The notes under the pieces: model-generated
The model's database searches: none
Told to the model about the DNA's origin: nothing
What the model saw: the letters and a program-made list of their open reading frames with translations, nothing else
Translations under genes and position numbers: made by a program
Part shown: one piece after another, positions 24,827 through 34,213 of the stretch
How positions within the stretch are numbered: the stretch's first letter is position 1
Layout of the letters: every line of letters begins with the position of its first letter
Source of the DNA: Myxococcales bacterium
Lineage (GTDB): Bacteria > Myxococcota_A > Polyangia > Polyangiales > Polyangiaceae
Direction of reading: 5' to 3'
Length of the DNA stretch: 64,000 nt
Assembly: GCA_016703425.1 (NCBI GenBank)
Contig: JADJCA010000009.1
Location: 62,001 to 126,000, forward strand

Positions 24827-27001
24827 TCACTCGGCGGGTGGCGTCGATGCGTGACGGGGCTCGCGGCGCGGGCGCGTCGTCTCGCGCATCGACGAGAGAT
24901 CGGGCGTCGGCGGTGGCTCTCTGTCGTGCCGCGCGAGCCAGTCCATTAGCGCCGCCTCGGGCATGGGCTTCGCGAACAAGAATCCTTGGATATCGAGCGG
25001 ACCGCGCGGCGTGAGAAACGCGAGCTGACTCTCCGTCTCCACACCTTCAGCCACCACGTCAATGCCGAGCCCTCTCGACAAAGACAGGATCGCCTGCATG
25101 ATGGTGTCGGTCTTGGCGCGGCCCAAGTGACGCACGAAGGCACGGTCGATCTTGAGCGAGTCGATGGGGAGCCACGTGAGGTAGCTGAGCGACGAATACC
25201 CGGTGCCGAAGTCGTCGAGGGCGATACGAACGCCCAGCGCGCGCAGCTTCGTGAGCGCGACACCGCTCGCCTCCGAGTCCTCCATCACCAGCCCCTCGGT
25301 GATCTCGAGCTCCAGCGACGACGCCGCGAGCCCCGAATCGCGGAGCGCGTCCTCGACAGTGGCGACGAAGCCTGGGGTGCGGAATTGACGGGCCGACACG
25401 TTGACCGCTACGCGAAGCGGCCGGCCGTCGTCGGCCCACTGCTTGGCGCGAAAACATGCGGTCCGCAGCACCCACTCGCCGAGCGAGACGATGAGGCCCG
25501 TCTCCTCGGCGACGGGAATGAACTCGGCCGGGGAAATGCCGCCCGACGCGCGGGTCCAACGGAGCAGCGCCTCGACGCCCATGACCCGTCCCGACGGAAC
25601 GCCGACCTTCGGCTGATAGTGGAGCGCGAGCTCACTGGGGCCCTTGCCCTCGCGAGCGCCGTCGAGCGCCTCGCGTAGGCCGGACTCAAGCTCCAACCTC
25701 CGGCGCGCGCGCTCGTGAATGCTAGGCGTAAAGAAGTGCACGCCGTTGCGCGAGCGCTCCTTGATGTCGTGCATCGCCGCGTCGGCGCGTTCGAGGAGCG
25801 TATCGGCGGCAGTTCCGTGTTCGGGAAACATCGCTACCCCGACGCTGACCGACACGAACATCTGGTGCTCGCCGATGGTGAAGCTCTCGCGAAACTGTTC
25901 GACGATGCGACGAGCGATGGCGGCGACCTCGTCGCCGTCGGCTACGTCGGCCAGGGCCACCACGAACTCATCGCCGCCCAAGCGTGCGGCGAGTCGATGC
26001 TCCATGCTGTCGCTCGCTGCGCGGATGCTCGAGAGAATCCGGGCCGCAGCCTCGCGCAAGACGGTGTCGCCGCCGGCCTGCCCCAGCATGTCGTTTACGC
26101 GCTTGAAGAGATCGAGATCGATGGTCAAGACAGCGGCGGCGCGGCGGCCGCGCTCGGCCTGCGTGAGAGCGCGTTCGAGAAACTCACGAAAGAAGAGGCG
26201 ATTGGGCAGCCCCGTGAGATGGTCGAAATACGCGAGATCGATGACGCCGCGCTCGACCTCGCGGAGATCCGTGAGGTCCTGCGCCGCGCCCACGAGGCAA
26301 ACGCCGCCCGTCTCATCGACGACCAGCTCGGCCTCTTGGTGAATCTGTCGAACGCGGCCGCTCTTGTCGACCAAGCGGTAGTCGATGGCGTGGCTGGCGC
26401 CCGCTTGGAGCGTGGCCTCGACGCGGGCGTAGTCGTCGGGATGCACGCGTTCGAGGAGCGCGCGGAGGTCGCTCCAGGAGCCGGCGTCAGCCACGCCAAA
26501 GACCGCGTTCGCCTCCGGGGACCAGCGGAAGCGTCCTCCGTCGAGCTCCAGCTCCCACTGGGCGAGGCGCGCGAGCCGCTGGACCACCGCAAAACGGGAA
26601 GCGCCGGCGCGCGAGCTGCGATAGTCGAGGGCCGCGCGGAGGATGTACCTTACGCGGTGAGCGAGGAGGCCATAGTTGACTGGCTTGGTGACGAAGTCTG
26701 TGGCCCCCGCCGCGAAGGCCGCGCGCATGGACGCGTGGTCATCGAGGCTCGTCAGCATGACGATGGGAATTCCGCCGCCGCCGGGCAGATCGCGGATGCG
26801 GCGGCACACCTCGAGGCCGTTCGTTTCTGGCATGCACACATCGAGGAGGATGAGGTCGGGCCTCTGCTCTTCCAGCGACGCCAGCGCGGCCCGTGCGTGC
26901 TCCGCGACGGCCACATCGAACCCTTCGGCGCCGAGCGCATGCGCCGCGAGCATGGTCAACATGGGGTCGTCATCAACTACGAGAATTCGTGCACGTTCCA
27001 T
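24827..27001 (-). CDS. Response regulator with PAS, GGDEF and EAL domains (c-di-GMP turnover)
   Basis: 724 aa. Receiver at 5-120 (ILVVDDDPM; DLILLDVCMPE; FVTKPVN) with all key residues. PAS at about 135-255. GGDEF at about 265-430 with an intact LGGDEF site, so diguanylate cyclase activity is possible. EAL at about 445-690 with EALLRW, NVSARQF, DDFGTGYSS and AEGVETE, so phosphodiesterase activity is possible. Both catalytic sites look complete, so the protein may switch direction on phosphorylation. No partner kinase is adjacent; the orphan hybrid kinase at 16617 is one candidate. Confidence 0.95.
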   Translation of the reverse strand: MERARILVVDDDPMLTMLAAHALGAEGFDVAVAEHARAALASLEEQRPDLILLDVCMPETNGLEVCRRIRDLPGGGGIPIVMLTSLDDHASMRAAFAAGATDFVTKPVNYGLLAHRVRYILRAALDYRSSRAGASRFAVVQRLARLAQWELELDGGRFRWSPEANAVFGVADAGSWSDLRALLERVHPDDYARVEATLQAGASHAIDYRLVDKSGRVRQIHQEAELVVDETGGVCLVGAAQDLTDLREVERGVIDLAYFDHLTGLPNRLFFREFLERALTQAERGRRAAAVLTIDLDLFKRVNDMLGQAGGDTVLREAAARILSSIRAASDSMEHRLAARLGGDEFVVALADVADGDEVAAIARRIVEQFRESFTIGEHQMFVSVSVGVAMFPEHGTAADTLLERADAAMHDIKERSRNGVHFFTPSIHERARRRLELESGLREALDGAREGKGPSELALHYQPKVGVPSGRVMGVEALLRWTRASGGISPAEFIPVAEETGLIVSLGEWVLRTACFRAKQWADDGRPLRVAVNVSARQFRTPGFVATVEDALRDSGLAASSLELEITEGLVMEDSEASGVALTKLRALGVRIALDDFGTGYSSLSYLTWLPIDSLKIDRAFVRHLGRAKTDTIMQAILSLSRGLGIDVVAEGVETESQLAFLTPRGPLDIQGFLFAKPMPEAALMDWLARHDREPPPTPDLSSMRETTRPRREPRHASTPPAE

Positions 27002-27107
27002 GGGATCTTCAGGGTGCTCCGAATGAGGATGCTTCGAGGGTCAAGGACCGAAGGCCGCGCGAACGCGTGGCTCCCCCGCAGTTGGGAACGGCGGAAGCCG
27101 TGAACCC

Positions 27108-27650
27108 TTGAGGCCTTTCACGAAACTTTCGCTGGTGGTCGGCGGCGTCCTGCTGGCCACGTCGCTTTGGCTCGCGCTTTTCCCGCGGACGACTCGGCCG
27201 CCGCCGAAAGTGGCCACCCCTTCCGCGCCGACCCACGACGACGCAGGCGAAGGTGCGAGGTTGGACACCGGTGTCGCAAGGCGCGCTCCGCCCCCGCAAG
27301 GGAGTGGGAGCGGAGCGCCTCGGCCGCCTCCCGCCAGCGCGGCCGCAAAGCCGTCACCGAAAGGCGCGCTCCGGGCGCAAGAGGAGCTGCTGGCGCGCGG
27401 TGATCTCGCTGGCTTCCGCCAGACGTTCCTCCCGCCGCTGGACGCCAAGGTCGGCGACGCTGAATTCGAGGCATGCAAGCGGCGCCTCGGCAACCGCCCC
27501 GTAACGCCCGATTGGGAGATGGCCGAAGAGGAGATGACCGACGCCGGCCGCGTGGTCCGCGTCAGCGTCTTCGGCAAGTCCATGACGGGCTTCCACGAGG
27601 TGAACGGTCGCTGGCTCGCAGACGCCGTTTGGTGTGTACCGTCGTGGTGA
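27108..27650 (+). CDS. Hypothetical membrane-anchored protein
   Basis: 180 aa from TTG 27108. One N-terminal hydrophobic segment (LSLVVGGVLLATSLWLALF) acts as signal or anchor, followed by a Pro/Ala linker and a folded C-terminal domain of about 95 residues (RAQEELLARGDLAGFRQTFL ... RVSVFGKSMTGFHEVNG) with two Cys. The domain looks like a small NTF2- or lipocalin-size fold with a terminal strand GRWLADAVWCVP. Family not recognised. Confidence 0.65.
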   Translation: MRPFTKLSLVVGGVLLATSLWLALFPRTTRPPPKVATPSAPTHDDAGEGARLDTGVARRAPPPQGSGSGAPRPPPASAAAKPSPKGALRAQEELLARGDLAGFRQTFLPPLDAKVGDAEFEACKRRLGNRPVTPDWEMAEEEMTDAGRVVRVSVFGKSMTGFHEVNGRWLADAVWCVPSW

Positions 27651-27663
27651 GCCGTTGTCCTGG

Positions 27664-28377
27664 TCAACGCCCTGGTGCGCGCCTCGCTGGGAGGCCCGCC
27701 GAAAGCCGGTGGCACGGTACGCCCGGGTGCCGATGGTGCTCCTCGTGGAACGCGAGGCTGAGGAGCACGGGCGAGCGCGCAAAGGCGAAGGCCGCGGCGA
27801 GGCGAGCGAGCCACGGGGGCGTGTGGTGCGCCATGTACGAGGCCCAGAAGCTCGCCGTGAGCTGCATCGCGAGCGCCACGAAGGCGTAGTGGGACAGGGC
27901 GGTCCCCAGCGACCCCGAGAACGCCGCCGCGGCGAAGATCATGGTCGCGACGTGTTCCACGAGCTGCGCGCGCCGCTCGTGGGGCGCGGCCCGCCGCCAC
28001 GCCTCCCGGCGAAGGCGCACGAAGGTTGCCGGGCCACACGCGAACGAGCCCCATAGGGAACGCGTGGCCCCCAAGCCTTCGATGTCGCATGGAGCGAGCG
28101 GCCGCGCGTGATGAAGGAGGTGCATGCGCCGCATGGCGCGCCCGCTGAGCAACATGAGCGCGCCGGCAACGGCGAGCAGCGCCGCGTTGGTGCGGCGAGG
28201 GAGGCCCAGCGCCCGATGCGATAGGTCGTGGGCGAAGGTGAAGAGCGCGAGGAACATCGCGACACACAACGCGAGGCGCACAGGCCCGCCGACGAACGCC
28301 AGGGCGAGGGCGACGGCCGCGATGCGAAGGAGGTGCGTCGCGACATCGCCAAGAACGGTGTGCGTCGACGGATTCAT
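27664..28377 (-). CDS. Fatty acid desaturase family membrane protein
   Basis: 237 aa with about four to five membrane segments and the three His boxes of membrane di-iron desaturases: HDLSH, MHLLHH (as HLLHH) and HEEHHRHP. Predicted to insert a double bond or hydroxyl into acyl chains or a related lipid at the inner membrane. It is shorter than the usual 300-370 aa but all boxes are in order. It is convergent with the gene ending at 27650. Confidence 0.85.
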   Translation of the reverse strand: MNPSTHTVLGDVATHLLRIAAVALALAFVGGPVRLALCVAMFLALFTFAHDLSHRALGLPRRTNAALLAVAGALMLLSGRAMRRMHLLHHARPLAPCDIEGLGATRSLWGSFACGPATFVRLRREAWRRAAPHERRAQLVEHVATMIFAAAAFSGSLGTALSHYAFVALAMQLTASFWASYMAHHTPPWLARLAAAFAFARSPVLLSLAFHEEHHRHPGVPCHRLSAGLPARRAPGR

Positions 28378-28586
28378 GAGCGCCGTTGGAGCGATTTCCG
28401 TGCCGAGCCCCGAGCTCCGGCAATAGGCCCGCGTTTGGCGAGCTCACATTGACCCGAGCCGCGTCCCTTAGGCAGTTGGTGTCCACGACGTAGACAGTCT
28501 CATTGGCTCGGGGCGCTGCCATCACCGCGGCCTCGCTGACTTCGCGACGCGGCGAGACGGGCACGCGACCTGCACCGGCATCGCCC

Positions 28587-29660
28587 ATGCTTACCGCCTC
28601 GGTGTTGCTCCTGGTCATTGGGCTCCTCGGGTCCGTCGACGTCGTCGTATTTCACGAGCGTCACGCGCGGCTCACGGTCCGCCCCGAGGGCCGCCACGAG
28701 GCGTGGATTCACGTCGCCCGCGGCGCCGTCTACGTGCTCCAGTTCCTCCTGATCCCGAACGTGCGACTCACCGGAACGTGGGCGCTCGCGCTCTTTCTGC
28801 TCTTCGCCTTCGACGCCGCCATCGCCATCGCCGACATCGCCGTCGAGCCCGCCGCCAGGCGCTCGCAAGGTGGGCTGCCGGACGGCGAATACCGCATGCA
28901 CATTGTCTTGAGCGTGCTCGTGGGCGCGATGATTCACGCCGCGCTCGCCGAAGCCTTCAGCCTGCGCCTCTTGCCGACGGCGGCCTTGTTCGCGCCTCAG
29001 GCTCCCCTCCCCTTGCGGGTCGCTCTCGCGGTGATCGCCCTCGGCCTCGTCGTGCACACGCTGAAGGACGCCCTGACGCTCGTCGCCGGAGCGCTGCCGC
29101 CGCCCCGCCCGGTCCACGTGTCGGTTCGAATCCCGACGACCGTGCGCGAGCTCTGGCGCCTCACGCAAGATCACGACCTTCACCCTCGCTGGGATCACCG
29201 ATTCGATGACATCATCATGCTCGGTGCGCCGGGCGAGCCGATTCAGACGGGGACGAGGATGCGTTATCGAAAGTCGGTCCTCGGCATGACCATCTCGGGC
29301 GAAGGCCGGTACAAGTTGCACCGCCCCGAGCGTCAATCGACGTTCGAATTTTCGTCGCGCGATCCTCGTTCGCTCATCGCCCGCGGCGTGGGCCTCTGGC
29401 TCTATCGCCGCGTCGCGGAAGGCCTTGTGGAGTTCTCGACTTCGTACACCTACGAGGTTCGCTGGGGCGCGCTCGGACGCATCGTTGATCACGTGCTCTT
29501 CCGGCCGCTCTTCCAGTGGGAGACGGAGCGTTCCTTCCGGCGCTTAGCCACGGACTTCTTCCGCATGGAAAAGCCGCTCGTGCTTGGCGCCACTGGCCGA
29601 CGGCGACGCTGCTTTCCGGAGGCCCACGGAGAGCGGCGAGGCGCCCTCGCGACGTCATGA
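28587..29660 (+). CDS. Membrane protein with C-terminal SRPBCC (START-like) domain
   Basis: 357 aa from ATG 28587. The N-terminal half has four or five hydrophobic helices (ASVLLLVIGLLGSVDVVVF; VLQFLLIPNVRL; WALALFLLFAFDAAIAIADI; and others). The C-terminal half is a lipid-binding SRPBCC domain (VSVRIPTTVRELWRLTQDHD, then FEFSSRDPRS and VEFSTSYTYEV). Fusion of the two suggests a lipid or polyketide-like ligand sensed or moved at the membrane. The stop overlaps the next start (ATGA, 29657-29660), so it is coupled to the histidine kinase and may be its accessory sensor. Confidence 0.8.
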   Translation: MLTASVLLLVIGLLGSVDVVVFHERHARLTVRPEGRHEAWIHVARGAVYVLQFLLIPNVRLTGTWALALFLLFAFDAAIAIADIAVEPAARRSQGGLPDGEYRMHIVLSVLVGAMIHAALAEAFSLRLLPTAALFAPQAPLPLRVALAVIALGLVVHTLKDALTLVAGALPPPRPVHVSVRIPTTVRELWRLTQDHDLHPRWDHRFDDIIMLGAPGEPIQTGTRMRYRKSVLGMTISGEGRYKLHRPERQSTFEFSSRDPRSLIARGVGLWLYRRVAEGLVEFSTSYTYEVRWGALGRIVDHVLFRPLFQWETERSFRRLATDFFRMEKPLVLGATGRRRRCFPEAHGERRGALATS

Positions 29661-31256
29661 CGCCGGCCATCGTCCTCACGTTCTTTCCGCTCTGCGTCGT
29701 GGCGCTCACCATCGGCCTCGTCGCCCTTCGGCTCGGCAAGGAGACGCGCGGCGGGCTCGTGGTCCTCTCGAGCGGGCTCGCAGTCTGGGCCACGGGCCTC
29801 ATCCTGCTCTTGACCGGCGCACGCATCGCCGAGCGCGTACTCCCGCTCGGAATGCTCCTCGCCGGCGCCGTCCTGCACGCCGGCACCGACGTGGCCCGGC
29901 AACGCGCACCACGCCGTCGCTCCGTGACGCTCGCCTACGGCTTCGGTGTGCTCGTCGCGCTCACGGGCTTCTTCGCGCCGCGGCTGCTCTACGGCGAGGG
30001 CGCGCGAGGCCCCGGCCCGGTGTTCCTGCCGTTGGCCGTCGTGGCGAGCGGCGTGACCGTCGCAACGCTCGTCTTGCTGGCTCGCCTTGTGCGCGACGCA
30101 AGCTCGCTGGAGCGCCCTCGACGCCTCGCCGTGCTCTTGTCGTGTGCCTTCGGTTCGCTCGGCGGCGGAGGCGCCATCGCGCTCCGCGTTTGGTCCATGG
30201 GCCGCGTCGAATGGTCTGCGCCGCCGCTCTTCGCCGCGATCGCGCTCACGGGATACGCGGTGTTCTCGGGCGAAGAGCTGCGTGTGCGCCAGCGCCTCGT
30301 GCAGGGCGCCGTGCAAGCCGTCATCACGGCGGCGCTCTCCGCCGTGGGCCTCACGGCCTTCATCGCCGCCCTGCCGTGGCTGCTGCCGGGCGGCGCGGTG
30401 CCGATCGCGACGGGCAGCGGCGCGTCCATCCTCTGGCTCGCGTTCGTCGTCTTCGTGGCGGCGCTTCCGCTCGAGCCCTTGCGCATGCTGCTCGTGGAAG
30501 GAGCGGCGCGCGCGCTCTTCCAAAGCCCCATCACCGTCCCCGAGCTCGCCGATCGAGTCGAGCGCACCGAGACCCGGAGCCGATCAGGCAGCGCGCCTCG
30601 CGGCGCTCGGCGGCGTCGTCTCCGCCGTTGCGCACGAAATTCGAAATCCGCTGGGGGTCATCGCCGCGCAGGTCAAACTTTTGGAGAAGAGCGGCGCGGC
30701 CACGGCGTCGCTCGACGGGATCCGTCATGAGGTCGACCGCGCCAAGCGATTCTTGGACGACCTCTTGCGCTACGGAAAGCCGCGACCGCTCGACATCCGA
30801 GGCTTCGACGCGCGCGCCGCCGCCGAGCTGGCCACCGGAAGCGTCCTTCGATCGATCGGCGACGGCGCGCCCAGGGTCGAGTTCTCGGGCGAGGCCTCGC
30901 TGGTAGCAACGGCCGATCGCAACGCCTTCAGCGACGTGGTGACGATCCTGGTGTCGAACGCCTGCTTCGCCGTCGAAGGCGACCCCGACTTGCCGCCCGT
31001 TCGCGTGACCCTGGAGCGTGGCGACCGCGAGCTCCGGCTCGTCGTTGAGGACGACGGCCCCGGCGTGCCCAAGGAGATCGAAAACGCCCTCTTCGAGCCC
31101 TTCGTCACGGGCCGCGGTCGCGACGCGAAGCGGCCCGGAACGGGCCTCGGCCTCGCCATCGCTGCGCGGTGGCTCGAGCGTCACGGCGGAGCGCTATCCC
31201 ACGAGCGACGAGCCCGCGGCACGCGATTCGTGGCGCGCTGGCCCACGACCGACTGA
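29657..31256 (+). CDS. Polytopic sensor histidine kinase, frameshifted
   Basis: About 532 aa after correction. The N-terminal 290 residues hold eight or nine membrane helices, a 7TM-like sensor with no large outer domain. The frame then breaks: removing one C from the triplet at 30573-30575 joins VERTET to the rest, which gives HisKA (GGVVSAVAHEIRNPLG) and HATPase (VSNACFAV; VEDDGPGVPKE; PGTGLGLAIAARW). Uncorrected, the first frame runs into an Arg-rich shadow after PRGARRRR. It lies between the SRPBCC protein (overlap) and the NtrC-type regulator, making a clear two-component operon. Confidence 0.85.
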
Positions 31257-31326
31257 GCGCTGGCCCGGCAAGCCGCCGGGTGATCCGGCGCGCGGCGGCC
31301 GAGGGCCCAGTGATACGGTCACGTAC

Positions 31327-32709
31327 GTGCGCGAAACGATCCTGCTCGTCGACGACGACAAGGCCTTCCGAACGGTCTACGAAGAGCTCCTTCGTGCCGA
31401 GGGCTACGAGGTCATCACGGCCGCTAGCGAGCCCGAAGCCGCGGCGACCTTCGAGAAGCACAAGCCTCGGCTCGTGATCCTCGACTTGATGCTGCCCCCA
31501 ACGGGTACGACGGAAGCGGGGGCCCGGCTCCTCGAGCTCATGTTGCGCCTCGTGCCGACGGCCAAGGTGGTCGTCGCGTCGGGTGCCGGCGAGGGCTCGC
31601 TGGCGCTCGCCTTGGTGAAGCGCGGCGCGCACGATTTTTTGTCTAAGCCGGTAGACCCCGACGTTCTCGTCGCGGTGTGCGCGCGCGCCACGGCTCGCCT
31701 CTCGCTCGAAGATCGCGTCCGGGAGCTCGAGGCCGAGGTCATGATCGGCGATCGCGCCGCCGTCGGCCTCTTGGGAGAGGCGCCCGCGTTCGTCGATGCG
31801 CGCACGTTGGCGGAGCGCGCTGCAAGGACTGACGTTCCGGTCCTCATCACCGGCGAATCAGGCACCGGCAAGGAGGTGTTCGCGCGGTACGTCCATGCGC
31901 AGTCCCCACGGCACGCGGGCCCCTTCGTCGCCGTCAACTGCGGCGCCTTCGCCCGCGAGCTCATGGAGTCGACGCTCTTCGGCCACCGCCGCGGCGCCTT
32001 CACTGGCGCCGTCGCCGACGCCAAGGGCCTCTTTGCGCAGGCGCACGGCGGCACGCTCTTTCTCGACGAGATCGGCGATCTCGAGCCGTCGCTCCAGGTG
32101 AAGCTCCTCCGGGCCCTCGAGAGCGGCGAGATCCAGCCGTTGGGGGCGCCGAAGCCGGAGCGCGTCGACGTGCGCATCGTGTCAGCGACGCACAAGCCGC
32201 TCACGGAGATGATGGAGCAGAAGGCCTTTCGCGACGACCTCTACTGGCGCATTCGCGGCATCGAGATCGCATTGCCGCGGCTCGCCGATCGGATCGGCGA
32301 TCTGCCGCTATTGGCGCAACACTTCTTGAACCTCGCAAGGACGCTGGTCCCGGCGTCGGCAACGCCGCGTCTCTCGGCGGAGGCGGCGCGTCGCATCGAG
32401 GAGTACGCGTTCCCCGGAAATCTGCGCGAGCTTCGCCACGAGATGCAGCGCGCGATGGTGATGGCCGGCGGCCGTAGCGAGATCTTGGAAGACGACCTCT
32501 CGCCAGAGCTTCGGCGCCGCAAGGCGGCGACCTCCAACGCCGCGGTGGCCGACGACGCCCCGCTCGATCAAAAGGTCGCCGAGCTCGAGAAAACGGAGAT
32601 CGAACGTGCCCTCGCCAAGGACGGCGGCAACCGAAGCCACGCGGCGGCGCGCCTCGGCCTCTCGCGGCAGGGCCTCCTCAACAAGATGGCCCGCTACGGG
32701 CTCAAGTAG
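31327..32709 (+). CDS. NtrC-type sigma54-dependent response regulator
   Basis: 460 aa from GTG 31327. Receiver (ILLVDDDKAFR; LVILDLMLPP; FLSKPVD), AAA+ domain (GESGTGKE; FGHRRGAFTGAVADAKG with an intact GAFTGA; GGTLFLDEIGDL; FRDDLYWRI) and a Fis-type helix-turn-helix (DGGNRSHAAARLGLSRQG). All activator residues are present, so it should drive sigma54 promoters when phosphorylated by the kinase encoded 70 bp upstream. It serves as a normal reference for the loop-less FHA regulators in this window. Confidence 0.95.
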   Translation: MRETILLVDDDKAFRTVYEELLRAEGYEVITAASEPEAAATFEKHKPRLVILDLMLPPTGTTEAGARLLELMLRLVPTAKVVVASGAGEGSLALALVKRGAHDFLSKPVDPDVLVAVCARATARLSLEDRVRELEAEVMIGDRAAVGLLGEAPAFVDARTLAERAARTDVPVLITGESGTGKEVFARYVHAQSPRHAGPFVAVNCGAFARELMESTLFGHRRGAFTGAVADAKGLFAQAHGGTLFLDEIGDLEPSLQVKLLRALESGEIQPLGAPKPERVDVRIVSATHKPLTEMMEQKAFRDDLYWRIRGIEIALPRLADRIGDLPLLAQHFLNLARTLVPASATPRLSAEAARRIEEYAFPGNLRELRHEMQRAMVMAGGRSEILEDDLSPELRRRKAATSNAAVADDAPLDQKVAELEKTEIERALAKDGGNRSHAAARLGLSRQGLLNKMARYGLK

Positions 32710-32713
32710 ATCG

Positions 32714-34060
32714 CTAGGTCACGACGAGGCCATCGTTCCACTCCGCGTCGAGACCACAGAGCCAACGCGCGGCGCGGTGGCGCTCGAGGGCGAGGCTCTC
32801 GAGGCGGTCCACCTTTCCCGCCTTGGCCGCCGCGATGGGCTTTCCGGCCACCACGAGATCCCCGGCTTCTATGCGCGCGCGACCAAAGTCGAACGGAGCG
32901 AGTCCCTGCCGCGCCGCGAAGGTCGAGACGTCCAGGGGGCCCGGCCGGACGCGCGCTTCGACCGTTCGCCAATGGACGGCCAAGGCTTGCCTCGCGAAGG
33001 CGATGGCGTCGAAGCGCTCATTCCAGGAAGCGTGCTCAAGCAGTGCCACGCCCGCCTTGGTACCGAGCCCCAGCGACTGCATCAGCTCCTCCGGCTCCAC
33101 CTTTCCCTCGAGCGGCGGCGCGCGCCTTCGGCCTAGCGCCCACGCGAGCACCGCCGCCGCTTCAATCGACCAAGAGCGGTCCACGTCCTCCGACGATTGC
33201 GACGTCTCGAGCGGCGCCTCGAGGTAAGCCCATTCGGCGGGAGTCCCCTGCTCGCGCGCGTGGCGACGTAGCCATTCGCACAGCGATTGCTTGCGGCGCT
33301 CCGCCTTCGGAAGGTAGCCGCCAACGACGAGCGGCTGCGTGTTCGGCAGCGACGCCCGCCACGCGATGGCGGAGAGCAAGAGGGCGCGCTCCAAGACAGC
33401 GCGCGCCGTGGGCCGCGGGGCAGGCACGGCGTCGGCGAGCCGTTGCAGGTTCGCCGCGCGACGCTCGTCCTCCGACATCGCGAGCACCTGACCGAAGGCG
33501 GCGCGACTCGCCAGCAGCGCGAGTTCGGGATCGGTGCGCACGCGGGACAAGTCGGCCCCGTAGCGGGCGCCGTGACGAAGGCAGGTCTCCGCCAACGCGT
33601 CGTCGCCAACCTTCACGGCGACGCGAAGCGCCTCGTGGAAGATGGCCGGCTCCCTCGCTCCGGCCACGGCGGCCGCCGCGATCGAACGCGCCGCCATGAG
33701 ACGAGGCGCCGGCGCGCGCCAGAGGACCTCGAGGCAGCTCATGTGGACCTCCGGGGCGACGCCGCGCACCGCCATGAGGTCCTCCGCGAGGGAAAGTACG
33801 GCGGCGCCGTCGCCCCTTCGCGCCGCCTCGAGGGCGAGCCTCGCGGCTCGGATCACGAGCCCGTGGGCCCCCCAGTTCGCGCGCGTGCCGAAAGAGAAGA
33901 GGGCCATCCGCTCGGCCTTCTCAAGCCGTAGCAGCGTCGACCGGTGCGCAGCGTCGCCGACAGCGAAGCCACCAATGACGGCGCGGCGCCGTTCGTCGCT
34001 CTCCGTGAAAAACGCGGCCCGCAGCGCCCCCTCGTTCGCCCACGCCGGGTCCGCGTCCAT
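32714..34060 (-). CDS. DUF4272-domain protein with an N-terminal helical region
   Basis: 448 aa, soluble. The N-terminal 200 residues are Ala-rich helices in a repeat-like pattern (ALEAARRGDGAAVLSLAEDL ... EALRVAVKVGDDALAETCLR). The C-terminal part matches DUF4272: RRKQSLCEWLRRHAREQG, then WSIEAAAVLAWALGRRRAPP. The function of DUF4272 is unknown. It is convergent with the response regulator (4 bp between). Confidence 0.75.
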   Translation of the reverse strand: MDADPAWANEGALRAAFFTESDERRRAVIGGFAVGDAAHRSTLLRLEKAERMALFSFGTRANWGAHGLVIRAARLALEAARRGDGAAVLSLAEDLMAVRGVAPEVHMSCLEVLWRAPAPRLMAARSIAAAAVAGAREPAIFHEALRVAVKVGDDALAETCLRHGARYGADLSRVRTDPELALLASRAAFGQVLAMSEDERRAANLQRLADAVPAPRPTARAVLERALLLSAIAWRASLPNTQPLVVGGYLPKAERRKQSLCEWLRRHAREQGTPAEWAYLEAPLETSQSSEDVDRSWSIEAAAVLAWALGRRRAPPLEGKVEPEELMQSLGLGTKAGVALLEHASWNERFDAIAFARQALAVHWRTVEARVRPGPLDVSTFAARQGLAPFDFGRARIEAGDLVVAGKPIAAAKAGKVDRLESLALERHRAARWLCGLDAEWNDGLVVT

Positions 34061-34077
34061 CGCGCCATGGTAGGGCT

Positions 34078-34213
34078 TGCCGTTCGGGCGCGCCTGATAC
34101 GACTAGACTATCAACTCAATACACTCGATATATTGGAAGAATCGCCGCACGCGCCCCATGCTCCCCCTTGTCGGTGACGTCCCCGGGACGGACCGCCGGA
34201 GGAAGAAGCGAGC
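34078..34213 (+). promoter_or_regulatory. AT-rich upstream region of the antioxidant genes
   Basis: Bases 34095-34140 are far richer in A/T than anything around (for example GATATATTGG at 34128-34137). They contain GATA...TATC half-sites in inverted order. TTGCCG at about 34078 could be a -35. A GGAGGA ribosome-binding site lies at 34198-34203, before ATG 34214. The region may bind a redox regulator, but no consensus fits well. Confidence 0.35.

Noticed and set aside
29122..29140. GGTTCGAATCCC, as in a tRNA T-arm
   Set aside because: No acceptor, D or anticodon arm around it, and it is inside the SRPBCC coding sequence (VSVRIPTTV).
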